From Rhizobiaceae bacterium UBA1291 (GTDB lineage Bacteria; Pseudomonadota; Alphaproteobacteria; Rhizobiales; Rhizobiaceae), in assembly GCA_002307905.1 (NCBI GenBank), contig DBUL01000198.1, positions 35,706-42,421 on the forward strand: 6,716 nt of DNA. Reading direction: 5' to 3'. The notes under the pieces were generated by a model, which saw only the letters and a list, made by a program, of their open reading frames with translations, was not told where the DNA came from and did no database searches. The first letter of the stretch is position 1, and the number at the start of each line of letters is the position of its first letter. Below, one piece after another: positions 1 to 6,239 of this stretch. Position numbers and translations under genes: made by a program.

Positions 1-27
1 GACCTCGATGTTCTCAAGCACGATCAT
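1..27 (-). CDS. ABC transporter ATP-binding protein, first 9 codons only (partial)
   Basis: Only the N-terminus is in the window; the gene runs off the left edge. Read on the minus strand from the ATG at 27-25, the nine codons give MIVLENIEV, a typical opening of an ABC ATPase before the Walker A region. The ATG overlaps the permease TGA as ATGA, and a GGAGGA ribosome binding site (41-36) sits 8 bases upstream inside the permease 3' end, which indicates translational coupling. From its position behind a COG2984-type binding protein and a COG4120-type permease it should be the COG1101-type ATPase that powers the importer. Neither the Walker nor the signature motifs can be seen here, so the family call rests on the start and the context. 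Confidence 0.75.
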
Positions 28-905
28 GCCGATGCTCCTCCACGGCGCAGTCTGGGAAGGACCAGCGCGACGGCGACGAGGACAGCAGTGACGAAGTTCA
101 GATCCGAGGCCTTGAGGCCCAATACATCACTCGACAAGGCGAGCTGGATTGCCAGCCGATAGGCGATCGAGCCGAACACGCAGCCGATGAGCGTGATCAG
201 CAACGCGCGTTTGCCGAACAGCGTTTCGCCGATGATGACGGCGGCAAGACCGACGACGATCGTGCCGACGCCCGAAGTGACGTCGGCAAAGCCGTTAGTT
301 TGAGCGAAGAGGGCTCCGCCCAGCGCCACCAATGCATTGGAAAGGGCGATGCCGAGATAGATCTGCTTATCGGTCTGCACCCCTTGCGCCCTTGCCATCC
401 GGGCATTGGCACCGGTTGCCCGCATGGCAAGCCCTGCGTCGCTTTCCAGGAAGCGCCAGACGAGGAAGACGGCGACCGCCACCAGCAGAAAGACGAAAAG
501 CGGCCGGACGAGATACTCGGGCATGCCCTGGCCATAGAACGGCGTCAACATCGTTTCCTGGTTGAGAAGCGCGACATTCGGCTTGCCCATCACGCGCAGG
601 TTCACTGAGAACAGCGCGATCATCGTCAGGATCGAGGCGAGCAGATTGAGGATCTTGAACCGGACGTTGAGCATTGCGGTGACAAGACCCGCACCCGATC
701 CGGCGACCATGGCAATAGCACTCGCAACCCAGGCATTGAGGCCGGCGATAATCAGTACGGCGGCAACAGCTGCCCCAAGGGGGAAGGATCCGTCAACGGT
801 CAGATCGGGGAAGTCGAGGACGCGGAAGGCGAGATAGACGCCAATCGCCACGAAGGCGAAGACCAGACCCAGCTCAACGGCACCCCAGAAGGCGATTTGG
901 CTCAC
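24..905 (-). CDS. ABC transporter permease, COG4120 (TrpY-like) / BPD_transp_2 family
   Basis: A 293-residue inner-membrane permease, the membrane channel of a binding-protein-dependent importer. About eight or nine hydrophobic segments are visible (roughly residues 7-28, 42-56, 58-80, 86-105, 133-151, 181-200, 213-228, 233-250 and 270-286). The early stretch around residues 29-45 (VLDFPDLTVDGSFPLGAA) is characteristic of this permease class, and residues 154-176 (starting ESDAGLAMRATG) form the polar cytoplasmic loop expected to contact the ATPase. The start is a GTG at 905-903, with AAGGAC (920-915) about 9 bases upstream as the binding site. It lies 99 bases after the binding-protein gene and overlaps the ATPase start. 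The full length matches the family. The substrate cannot be read from the sequence; characterised relatives include tryptophan transporters. Confidence 0.9.
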   Translation of the reverse strand: MSQIAFWGAVELGLVFAFVAIGVYLAFRVLDFPDLTVDGSFPLGAAVAAVLIIAGLNAWVASAIAMVAGSGAGLVTAMLNVRFKILNLLASILTMIALFSVNLRVMGKPNVALLNQETMLTPFYGQGMPEYLVRPLFVFLLVAVAVFLVWRFLESDAGLAMRATGANARMARAQGVQTDKQIYLGIALSNALVALGGALFAQTNGFADVTSGVGTIVVGLAAVIIGETLFGKRALLITLIGCVFGSIAYRLAIQLALSSDVLGLKASDLNFVTAVLVAVALVLPRLRRGGASA

Positions 906-970
906 GGTGGAAAAGTCCTTTTAGGCCCGGCACCGCCGCTTCGGCACGGCGCAAGGTGCAAGCAGTTGGC

Positions 971-992
971 GGGGCCGCGCGAACACGGCCCC
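971..992 (-). promoter_or_regulatory. Intercistronic hairpin between binding-protein and permease genes
   Basis: A perfect 7-bp inverted repeat (GGGGCCG at 971-977, CGGCCCC at 986-992) with an 8-base loop lies 12 bases after the binding-protein stop codon. No T-run follows on the minus strand, so it is not a standard intrinsic terminator. Hairpins at this position in importer operons commonly protect the upstream message from 3' exonucleases or cause partial termination, so that the binding protein exceeds the membrane parts. That role is inferred here. Confidence 0.55.
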
Positions 993-1004
993 GGTTGTCG
1001 AAGA

Positions 1005-1958
1005 TTATTCGATCGTCTTGGTGGCGCGGCTGGTGATGCTCTCCGGGAAGGTCACGCCCATCTTGGCTGCGGCCTTCTGGTTGATCACGAGATCAGTGCC
1101 GGCGGCGACGCGCACCGGAATATCACCCGGGTTTTCACCCTTGAGCACGCGGACCACGATTTCGCCGGTCTGCCTGCCGACGTCGAAATAGTTGAAGCCG
1201 AGGGCTGCCAATGCCCCACGGTTCACCGAGTCGGTATCGCCGGCGTAAAGCGGGATCTTGGCCTCCTCGGCAACACCCACAGCGGCCTCGAATGCCGAGA
1301 CGATCGTATTGTCGGTCGGAACATAGATCACGTCGACGCGACCGACGAGGGCGCGCGCGGCGCCCTGCACTTCAGACGACTTGGTGGCAACGGATTCGAC
1401 GATGGTCAGGCCGGCTTTTTCGGCTTCGGCCTTCAGGGCAGCAAGCGTCGAAACAGAATTGGCCTCTGCCGTGTTGTAGATGAAGCCGATCGACTTGGCG
1501 TTCGGCGTGATTTCCTGGATCAGTGCGACGTGGTCGGCAACCGGCGACATGTCGGAAAGGCCGGTAACATTGCCGCCAGGCTTTTCCATGTCCTTGATCA
1601 GTTCCGCACCAAGGGGATCGGACACGGCCGTGAATACGACCGGGATGTCGCGGGTCGCGGACACGACGGCTTGGGCGGACGGCGTGGAGATCGGAACGAT
1701 GACGTTCGGGGCGTCGCCGACGAACTGGCGGGCGATCTGCGCGGCCGTGCCTGGATTGCCCTGGGCCGACTCGTAGACGAACTTCAGGTTCTCACCTTCC
1801 TTGTAGCCGGCTTCGGCCAAGGCTTCCTTGATGCCGTCACGTGCGGCATCGAGCGCCGGGTGTTCGACAATGGCGGTCACGGCGACCTTCACCTCTTCGG
1901 CCTTGGCCGGCAGGATCAGGGCGGTTGCAGCAAAAAGGGCAAGTAGGGTGGCGCGCAT
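1005..1958 (-). CDS. ABC transporter periplasmic substrate-binding protein, COG2984 (TrpX-like, ABC_sub_bind)
   Basis: A 317-residue exported binding protein. Residues 1-20 form a signal peptide (basic start MRAT, hydrophobic core, cleavage probably after AKA at 20). The mature part shows the family's repeated two-lobe fold: a first lobe beginning VKVAVTAIVEHPALDAARDG, the stretch around residues 89-121 with PISTPSAQAVVSATRDIP and VSDPLGAELI, and a second-lobe stretch near 208-226 (VDVIYVPTDNTIVSAFEAA). The chosen start is the ATG at 1958-1956, with GGAGG (1968-1964) five bases upstream; a TTG four codons earlier overlaps that binding site and is unlikely. It is the first gene of an operon with the permease and ATPase. 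Family members bind amino acids or similar small molecules (tryptophan in some); the ligand here is unknown. Confidence 0.93.
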   Translation of the reverse strand: MRATLLALFAATALILPAKAEEVKVAVTAIVEHPALDAARDGIKEALAEAGYKEGENLKFVYESAQGNPGTAAQIARQFVGDAPNVIVPISTPSAQAVVSATRDIPVVFTAVSDPLGAELIKDMEKPGGNVTGLSDMSPVADHVALIQEITPNAKSIGFIYNTAEANSVSTLAALKAEAEKAGLTIVESVATKSSEVQGAARALVGRVDVIYVPTDNTIVSAFEAAVGVAEEAKIPLYAGDTDSVNRGALAALGFNYFDVGRQTGEIVVRVLKGENPGDIPVRVAAGTDLVINQKAAAKMGVTFPESITSRATKTIE

Positions 1959-1990
1959 GGATGCCTCCAATTGTTGGGATACGACTGATC

Positions 1991-2019
1991 GTCTTAGGCA
2001 AGGCCACGCCGGAAATCAA
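1991..2019 (-). promoter_or_regulatory. Weak candidate promoter for the importer operon
   Basis: On the minus strand TTGATT (2019-2014), a 17-base spacer and TAAGAC (1996-1991) stand about 33 bases before the ATG of the binding protein. The -35 is fair and the -10 is poor, so this is only a candidate. The surrounding 118-base gap also holds a short inverted repeat ACGA/TCGT at 1981-1992 that could be an operator half-site pair. No riboswitch fold was recognised in this gap. Confidence 0.22.
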
Positions 2020-2035
2020 TTCACGACCCAATGCA

Positions 2036-2058
2036 GCATCAATGAATTCTCGTGATGC
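2036..2058 (-). other. Small hairpin after rlmN
   Basis: A 6-bp inverted repeat (GCATCA at 2036-2041, TGATGC at 2053-2058) with an 11-base loop containing GAATTC lies 18 bases past the rlmN stop. No T-run follows on the minus strand, so termination of rlmN here is doubtful. Some read-through into the importer operon is possible. Confidence 0.2.
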
Positions 2059-2076
2059 GTCGCGTCGCCTGCTCGC

Positions 2077-3312
2077 TCAGTCGTCTTCGCCATGGCCGAC
2101 GATCATCATCGCCTCGAAGGCCAGGCGGTCGGTCTTGCGCATGCGCTCCGACTCCGATTTCAACTGACCGCAAGCGGCGAGGATGTCACGGCCGCGCGGG
2201 GTGCGGATCGGCGAGGCATAACCCGCCTGGTTGATGAAATCGGCAAACTTCTCGATCTGCTCCCAGTCCGAGCACTGATAATTCGTGCCAGGCCAAGGAT
2301 TGAAGGGGATGAGATTGATCTTGGCCGGAACTCCCTTGAGCAATTGGATCAGCCCCTTGGCATCCTCCAGACTGTCATTGACGTCCTTCAGCATCACATA
2401 TTCGAAAGTGATACGTCGCGCATTCGACACGCCCGGATAGTTGCGGCAGGCTTCGATAAGCTCCTTCAGCGGATACTTCTTGTTGATCGGCACCAGCATG
2501 TCGCGCAGCTCGTCGCGCACTGCATGCAGCGAGATCGCCAGCATCACGCCGATTTCCTCGCCGGTGCGATAGATTTCCGGCACGACGCCGGAGGTCGACA
2601 GCGTTACCCGCCTCTTCGAGAGCGAAAGGCCGTCGCCGTCGGTCGCGATCAGCAGTGCCTTTTTCACTTCCTCGAAATTGTAGAGCGGCTCTCCCATGCC
2701 CATCATGACGACATTGGTGATCCTGCGGTCGCTCGACGGGATCATCGCGCCCTGTGGCACGTCACGGTCGGGGAAGTCGCCCAGCCTATCACGCGCAAGA
2801 AGCAACTGCGAGAGGATTTCCTCGGCCGTCAGGTTTCGCACGAGGCGCTGGGTGCCCGTATGGCAGAAAGAGCAGGTGAGCGTGCAGCCGACCTGGCTGG
2901 AAATGCACAGTGTGCCCCTGCCTTCTTCGGGAATATAGACGGTCTCCACCTCCACCGGACGGCCGGCACCGCGCGGCGGATAGCGTAGCAGCCATTTGCG
3001 GGTGCCGTCGTTCGACACCTGCTCTTCCACGATCTCGGGGCGGGCGATGGTGAAGTTGGCCTTCAACATCTCGCGCATGTCCTTGGAAACGTTCGCCATG
3101 GCATCGAAGTCGGACACACCGCGTACATAGAGCCAGTTCCACAGCTGACCGACACGCATCTTGATCTGTCGTTCCGCAACGCCCTTGTCGCGCAACATCG
3201 CGCCCAGTTCCTCGCGGCTCGCCCCAATCAGGGTCGGCACTTCCGCCCCAGCCTTGGCGATGGGCGCGGGCCGGGCGTTTTTCTGCCCCATCACACTTTC
3301 CATGACAGCCAT
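2077..3312 (-). CDS. rlmN: Dual-specificity RNA methyltransferase RlmN (23S rRNA A2503 / tRNA A37 C2-methyltransferase)
   Basis: A 411-residue cytoplasmic radical-SAM enzyme that methylates C2 of A2503 in 23S rRNA and of A37 in some tRNAs. The N-terminal helical domain (about residues 25-110, with [19 protein letters not shown]) is followed by the radical-SAM barrel. The 4Fe-4S ligands are C143, C147 and C150 (CTLTCSFC). C136, seven residues before the cluster motif, and C381 (ACGQL) match the spacing of the methyl-transfer cysteines C118 and C355 of the E. coli enzyme. The SAM-binding GMGEP stretch is at 205-209. The start is the ATG at 3312-3310, because relatives begin at this MAV-type N-terminus and AAAGGG lies about 10 bases upstream. 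The frame stays open for 40 more codons to 3432, but that extension does not look like RlmN. All catalytic residues are present. Confidence 0.96.
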   Translation of the reverse strand: MAVMESVMGQKNARPAPIAKAGAEVPTLIGASREELGAMLRDKGVAERQIKMRVGQLWNWLYVRGVSDFDAMANVSKDMREMLKANFTIARPEIVEEQVSNDGTRKWLLRYPPRGAGRPVEVETVYIPEEGRGTLCISSQVGCTLTCSFCHTGTQRLVRNLTAEEILSQLLLARDRLGDFPDRDVPQGAMIPSSDRRITNVVMMGMGEPLYNFEEVKKALLIATDGDGLSLSKRRVTLSTSGVVPEIYRTGEEIGVMLAISLHAVRDELRDMLVPINKKYPLKELIEACRNYPGVSNARRITFEYVMLKDVNDSLEDAKGLIQLLKGVPAKINLIPFNPWPGTNYQCSDWEQIEKFADFINQAGYASPIRTPRGRDILAACGQLKSESERMRKTDRLAFEAMMIVGHGEDD

Positions 3313-3441
3313 GTCGATAAAACCCTTTCGATCAAAGGCGCTGCCTTCGCCACCTAAGGGGCGACCGCACTCGATCCTGCATGAACCTAGAAATCGCGCC
3401 GAGCGGGAACCAATGTCCCGACAGTCCGGCATTTGCGGCGC

Positions 3442-3470
3442 CTCTAGCAGTTTTTTCGCCCTGCGTCACG
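3442..3470 (-). promoter_or_regulatory. Candidate rhizobial sigma-70 promoter for rlmN
   Basis: On the minus strand CGTGAC (3470-3465), a 17-base spacer and CTAGAG (3447-3442) match 9 of 12 positions of the Sinorhizobium-type consensus CTTGAC-N17-CTATAT. Transcription would begin near 3435, giving a leader of roughly 120 bases before the rlmN ATG. It lies downstream of the terminator of the preceding gene, which fits independent transcription of rlmN. Confidence 0.4.
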
Positions 3471-3507
3471 CCGAATGTCGCGCAACCCGTCCCAAGGTCG
3501 AAACTGC

Positions 3508-3534
3508 AAAAGGGCCGGCGCGCCGCCGACCCTT
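3508..3534 (-). terminator. Intrinsic terminator of the IalB-family gene
   Basis: On the minus strand an 11-bp stem (arms 3534-3524 and 3520-3510, with one G-U pair) closes a 3-base loop and is followed directly by TTTT (the last T's overlap the stem base). It begins 23 bases after the stop codon of the IalB-family gene. The GC-rich stem, tiny loop and T-run are what Rho-independent termination needs. On the plus strand the stem is not followed by T's, so it acts in the minus direction. Confidence 0.8.
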
Positions 3535-3557
3535 CATCGTAACAGGGATCCGCAAGC

Positions 3558-4061
3558 CTACTTGCAGTTCTCGATCTGCTTCAACGCCGCTGAAATACCG
3601 GACAGCGAATAGTTATAGGTGGTCCCCGTTCCCCGAGCCGAGGTCGCCTTGACGGTCATATTCGTGCCGCCCTTCATCGCGGCGACGAGAGCCGGCTCTT
3701 CGGCGGCGTTTTCGACCCATGCCGAGCTGTCCTTGACGAACATGACAAAGTTCTTGGCGTCAATCGACACATTGACCTTCGAGCCCTCCTTCAGCGCATA
3801 GCCCATCATCGCCTGGGGCTCATAGGAGATATTCTGGCCAGGCCTTTGCGACACGACGAAGAATATGTCGCCGTGATTGACCGATGCGGGCTCCTTGGCT
3901 GTCGGAACGGAGAGCACGTAGCATACGTTGCCGCCATTCGACTTATAGGAATAAGCGCCCCATGCCTTGAACTGCTCGATACGCGTCGGCGACTGCGCCG
4001 CAGCAAGGGTGCTGCTTGCCAGAATAATTGCCAATGCGGTTACGCTGCTTCTTACGAACAT
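3558..4061 (-). CDS. Invasion-associated locus B (IalB) family exported protein
   Basis: A 167-residue protein with a signal peptide (MFVRSSVTALAIILASSTLA, cleavage probably after AAA/AQ near residue 22), so it acts in the periplasm or outer envelope. The mature part matches the IalB family (PF06776): an early FKAWGAYSY stretch, C47 in GNVCYVLS, a central VNHGDIFFVVSQRPGQ segment (61-76), and C166 near the C-terminus (IENCK), which could form a disulfide with C47. The founding member in Bartonella is tied to red-cell invasion, but free-living and plant-associated Rhizobiales carry such genes routinely and their role there is not settled. The start is the ATG at 4061-4059 with AGGA four bases upstream. 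The gene stands alone: a long noncoding region in front and a strong terminator behind. Confidence 0.88.
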   Translation of the reverse strand: MFVRSSVTALAIILASSTLAAAQSPTRIEQFKAWGAYSYKSNGGNVCYVLSVPTAKEPASVNHGDIFFVVSQRPGQNISYEPQAMMGYALKEGSKVNVSIDAKNFVMFVKDSSAWVENAAEEPALVAAMKGGTNMTVKATSARGTGTTYNYSLSGISAALKQIENCK

Positions 4062-4365
4062 GTCTTCCTGCCGGTTGCTTGTCCATCCATCGTCCGGCAG
4101 AGGTTAGCCGAACAGTCCATCGTCAAAACTTGATTCAGTATGACTTAATTTACGTTACCAAACCGTCAACACGAAACGATTCCGGCCGCAAACCATTATC
4201 GGGGAAGAGAATCGCCTTGTATCGAGACATATGCAAGGCTCGAACAGGCCCCTGCCCTTCCGGCGGATCTAAAGAGAAGAAATCAGGCGAGAGTTAGGCC
4301 CAGCCAAAATTCGTTTCATCCATCGCCTGAGACAGCCGCTGTACCGCCTCAGGCTTGGATATCTT
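4062..4365. other. 304-base noncoding region between the IalB-family and YkvA-type genes
   Basis: No convincing gene is seen on either strand; short open frames here lack binding sites and family resemblance. The part near 4120-4200 is more AT-rich than the genes around it and should hold the promoter of the IalB-family gene. GTTGAC at 4170-4165 (minus strand) is a good -35, but the hexamer 17 bases on (TAAGTC) is a poor -10. The far end holds a strong hairpin described separately. A 9-base direct repeat CATCCATCG occurs at 4084-4092 and 4317-4325; this may be chance. A small RNA cannot be excluded. Confidence 0.6.
4325..4354 (-). terminator. Bulged hairpin after the YkvA-type gene, possible terminator or 3'-end stabiliser
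   Basis: The two arms GCCTGAG (4325-4331) and CTCAGGC (4348-4354) pair perfectly, and inside them ACAG (4332-4335) pairs with CTGT (4339-4342) around a CCG loop. This gives an 11-bp stem with one 5-base bulge. It lies 11 bases past the stop codon of the YkvA-type gene. No T-run follows closely on the minus strand, so it may protect the 3' end or work with Rho rather than act as a classic terminator. Confidence 0.45.
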
Positions 4366-4758
4366 TCAGGCACGCGCGCGTTGTGCCACCGGTGCATCGC
4401 TCAACATCTCGTCGGCGGCGGCATAATGCCTTTCCCTGATATGCCCGTTGATCAGGGCGAGTGCCGTGGTGAGAACGGCAATATCGTCCGTGAAGCCGAC
4501 CAGTACGAACATGTCGGGGATCGCATCCAGTGGAAGAACGAAATAGCCAAGCGCAGCAAGGAGTATGCCGCGCACCCGCAGTGGTGTTTGCCGGTCCGTC
4601 GCGCAGAAGTAGGCGGCAATCACATCGCGCGAAAACGGTATCTGGCGGACAGCCTTCTTCATCGTCGGCCAGAATTTCGCCCGGACATCGTTCTCCTGGC
4701 GCTCCTGCGTCTCCTCGTCGCCCGGCAACAGTATTTCACCGATCTTGATATCGTCCAT
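4366..4758 (-). CDS. YkvA / DUF1232 domain membrane protein
   Basis: A 130-residue protein with the short YkvA (DUF1232) domain. The domain spans roughly residues 45-110, with the diagnostic run YFVLPLDAIPDMFVLVGFTDD: a hydrophobic hairpin broken by P-x-D-x-I-P-D and ended by a conserved Asp pair. The N-terminal third (about 40 residues) is acidic and charged. The family is common and probably membrane-associated, but its function is unknown. The start is taken at the ATG 4758-4756, with GAGG about 11 bases upstream; a TTG eleven codons earlier is less likely. It follows the pterin dehydratase gene by 57 bases with no obvious terminator between, so the two are probably cotranscribed. Confidence 0.85.
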   Translation of the reverse strand: MDDIKIGEILLPGDEETQERQENDVRAKFWPTMKKAVRQIPFSRDVIAAYFCATDRQTPLRVRGILLAALGYFVLPLDAIPDMFVLVGFTDDIAVLTTALALINGHIRERHYAAADEMLSDAPVAQRARA

Positions 4759-4815
4759 CGCGTTTCGATCCTCTCGTTTGGACCCGGTCAAGATATGGGA
4801 AGTGTACCGCCGAAA

Positions 4816-5118
4816 TCAATCGCGCCGCCCCGCGGCACGGTCCATGGCACCCGCCAGGCGGAAATCGAGATCGGTCAGCCCTTTGGCCGAATGCGTGGTC
4901 AGCGTCACGTCGACGCGACGATAGACGTTCGACCATTCGGGATGATGATTGAGCCGTTCGGCAGCAAGCGCCGACCGGGTCATGAAGGCAAAGGCCTCGA
5001 CAAAATCGGCAAAGACGAACCGACGGCTGATTGAAGCACCATCAGGCGCAAGCGACCAGTCCTTCAGGCTCTGGAGGCGTTCTGCGATTGCCGCGTCTTC
5101 CAGTTTTTCGTATTTCAT
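4816..5118 (-). CDS. phhB: Pterin-4a-carbinolamine dehydratase (4a-hydroxytetrahydrobiopterin dehydratase)
   Basis: A 100-residue cytoplasmic enzyme that dehydrates 4a-hydroxytetrahydropterin to quinonoid dihydropterin, recycling the cofactor after aromatic amino acid hydroxylases. The family signature is intact: LNHHPEW at residues 56-62 (catalytic H58, H59, P60), then [21 protein letters not shown] with the third histidine H76 and the conserved LT-x-x-D. Length equals the usual 95-110 residues. The start is the ATG at 5118-5116, with GAGGG six bases upstream; a frame open to 5217 adds residues unlike the family. No phenylalanine hydroxylase gene lies within the window. In organisms lacking the hydroxylase these proteins may serve other roles, for example in molybdopterin metabolism. 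It probably heads an operon with the YkvA-type gene. Confidence 0.93.
   Translation of the reverse strand: MKYEKLEDAAIAERLQSLKDWSLAPDGASISRRFVFADFVEAFAFMTRSALAAERLNHHPEWSNVYRRVDVTLTTHSAKGLTDLDFRLAGAMDRAAGRRD
5087..5115 (+). promoter_or_regulatory. Candidate promoter of the phosphatase gene, inside phhB
   Basis: ATTGCC (5087-5092), a 17-base spacer and GTATTT (5110-5115) match 8 of 12 positions of the rhizobial consensus CTTGAC-N17-CTATAT. Transcription would begin near 5122, beyond the ATG at 5117 and 28 bases before the ATG at 5150, in agreement with the start chosen for the phosphatase. The match is moderate. Confidence 0.3.
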
Positions 5119-5149
5119 GCTCAACCCTCTCGTCACCCCGGAAAACCCG

Positions 5150-5656
5150 ATGGCTCCATTTCCCGTGCTTTTCGTCTGTCTCGGCAATATCTGCCGCTCA
5201 CCGCTGGCCGAGGGCATATTTCGTCATATGACGACACGGAACGGCAGAGCCGATGCGTATCCAACGGATTCGGCAGGCACCGGTGGATGGCATATCGGCT
5301 ATCCCCCTGACAGCCGGTCAGTGCAGGTCGCCCGCGAGCACGGCATTGACATATCGCAGTTGCGCGCCCGCCGGATCGAAGCCTCCGACTTCGACCGCTT
5401 CCGACTGATCCTTGCCATGGACCGCAGCAATCTGGCCCATATCCAAGGCATTGCACCGCGCGAAACGCCGGCAACCATTGGGCTTTTCGGTAGCTATGCG
5501 CTGGGCACCGACGCCGATGTGCCCGATCCCTACTACGGCGGGATCGGAGACTTCCACGAGGTCTACAACATGCTTTTCGCGGGCTGCAGCTCCATCGTCG
5601 AGAAACTTGAGGCAGATCGCGCCTCGTGGAGCGGAAACACTTCTTCGGTCAAATAG
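5150..5656 (+). CDS. Low-molecular-weight protein tyrosine phosphatase
   Basis: A 168-residue cytoplasmic phosphatase that hydrolyses phosphotyrosine through a cysteinyl-phosphate intermediate. The P-loop is at the N-terminus: [13 protein letters not shown] with nucleophile C10, a second Cys at 15 and R16 (C-x5-R-S). The acid-base Asp is in DPYY (D126, Y128, Y129). Other family landmarks are [10 protein letters not shown] (41-50) and ILAMDRSN (87-94). The length is near the usual 150-165. The start is placed at the ATG 5150-5152 with a GGAAA six bases or so upstream; an ATG at 5117 overlaps the phhB start codon and has no good binding site. No tyrosine kinase or polysaccharide gene is nearby, so a partner is not evident. 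The last 94 bases overlap the 3' end of thpR on the other strand. Confidence 0.94.
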   Translation: MAPFPVLFVCLGNICRSPLAEGIFRHMTTRNGRADAYPTDSAGTGGWHIGYPPDSRSVQVAREHGIDISQLRARRIEASDFDRFRLILAMDRSNLAHIQGIAPRETPATIGLFGSYALGTDADVPDPYYGGIGDFHEVYNMLFAGCSSIVEKLEADRASWSGNTSSVK

Positions 5657-6156
5657 GGACCGCCACCCACCGATTCCTTCGAGGACATCAGGACGAAGCG
5701 GCAGACCGAGAACGGCGCTGTGTGGAAGTTGCCGCGCCCGGAGAGATAGTTCACCACGTCATCGACCCGACACGTCTTGAGGCGGGCCAGAGTCACATGG
5801 GGCATGAATTTTCGCGGATCAGGCGCCAGACCGATGCGCTGGCAAATGCGCTCGATTTCAGCCTGCAAGGCGAACATTTCCGGGGCGGGTGAAACACCAG
5901 CCCACAGGGAATGTGGCTTCTTCGAACCGAACGAGCCTATGCCGTTGAGGCTGAGTGTGAACTCCGGCCGATCGACCCGGTCGAGCCGGTCGACGATCTC
6001 GTCGGCAGTCCGGCCATCGACATCGCCGATGAAGCGGAGGGTGAGATGGTAGTTCTCCACATCGATCCATCGGGCGCCAGGGAGACCGCCACGTAAAAGG
6101 GAGAGGCTCAATGCCGCACTTCGCGGAATTTCGAGGGCAGTGAACAATCTCGGCAT
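5563..6156 (-). CDS. thpR: RNA 2',3'-cyclic phosphodiesterase (2'-5' RNA ligase family)
   Basis: A 197-residue member of the 2H phosphoesterase superfamily; characterised relatives open 2',3'-cyclic phosphate ends of RNA to 2'-phosphates and can join 2'-5' ends in vitro. It starts with the typical MPRLFTALEIP. Both catalytic HxTL motifs are present: HLTL at residues 37-40 and HVTL at 120-123, each in a symmetrical lobe. The family end motif [12 protein letters not shown] is at 165-176. About 21 further Ser-rich residues follow that I do not associate with the family. They are encoded opposite the phosphatase gene. The start is the ATG at 6156-6154 with GGGGAG six bases upstream. It follows the arylesterase gene by 67 bases, so the two may share a transcript. 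Confidence 0.93.
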   Translation of the reverse strand: MPRLFTALEIPRSAALSLSLLRGGLPGARWIDVENYHLTLRFIGDVDGRTADEIVDRLDRVDRPEFTLSLNGIGSFGSKKPHSLWAGVSPAPEMFALQAEIERICQRIGLAPDPRKFMPHVTLARLKTCRVDDVVNYLSGRGNFHTAPFSVCRFVLMSSKESVGGGPYLTEEVFPLHEARSASSFSTMELQPAKSML

Positions 6157-6208
6157 GGCGAGCTCCCCGAATCTTTTTTAAGACACACACAGCGAATCAC
6201 GCAACGCC

Positions 6209-6239
6209 GGGACACGCAAGTCCCTATTTAGGCGTGTCC
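6209..6239 (-). promoter_or_regulatory. Hairpin with alternative pairings around the arylesterase stop codon
   Basis: A perfect 8-bp inverted repeat (GGACACGC at 6210-6217, GCGTGTCC at 6232-6239) encloses the stop codon of the arylesterase gene in its 14-base loop. Part of the same downstream arm can instead form a 5-bp hairpin, GGGAC (6209-6213) with GTCCC (6220-6224), around a 6-base loop; the two folds exclude each other. No T-run follows on the minus strand within 20 bases, so simple termination is unlikely. Confidence 0.4.

Noticed and set aside
897..1946. Plus-strand open frame of 349 codons
   Set aside because: It lies opposite the well-supported binding-protein gene. Its composition (rich in Gly, Arg, His, Asp) is that of a complement of high-GC codons, and it has no family resemblance.
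1956..1970. TTG at 1970 as start of the binding protein
   Set aside because: It overlaps the GGAGG binding site that serves the ATG at 1958, and the extra residues spoil a normal signal peptide start.
2092..2988. Plus-strand open frame of 298 codons
   Set aside because: It is entirely antisense to rlmN, whose motifs are complete; the open frame is a by-product of codon bias.
3161..3652. Plus-strand open frame of 163 codons spanning the rlmN to IalB gap
   Set aside because: It overlaps the 5' end of rlmN, a terminator and the 3' end of the IalB-family gene, and its protein is low-complexity Arg/Ser/Pro without recognisable domains.
4381..5034. Plus-strand open frame of 217 codons
   Set aside because: It runs antisense across two genes with clear family signatures (YkvA and pterin dehydratase) and shows no domain of its own.
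4949..5149. Longer N-terminus for the tyrosine phosphatase
   Set aside because: These codons are antisense to phhB and would place the P-loop far from the N-terminus, unlike the family.
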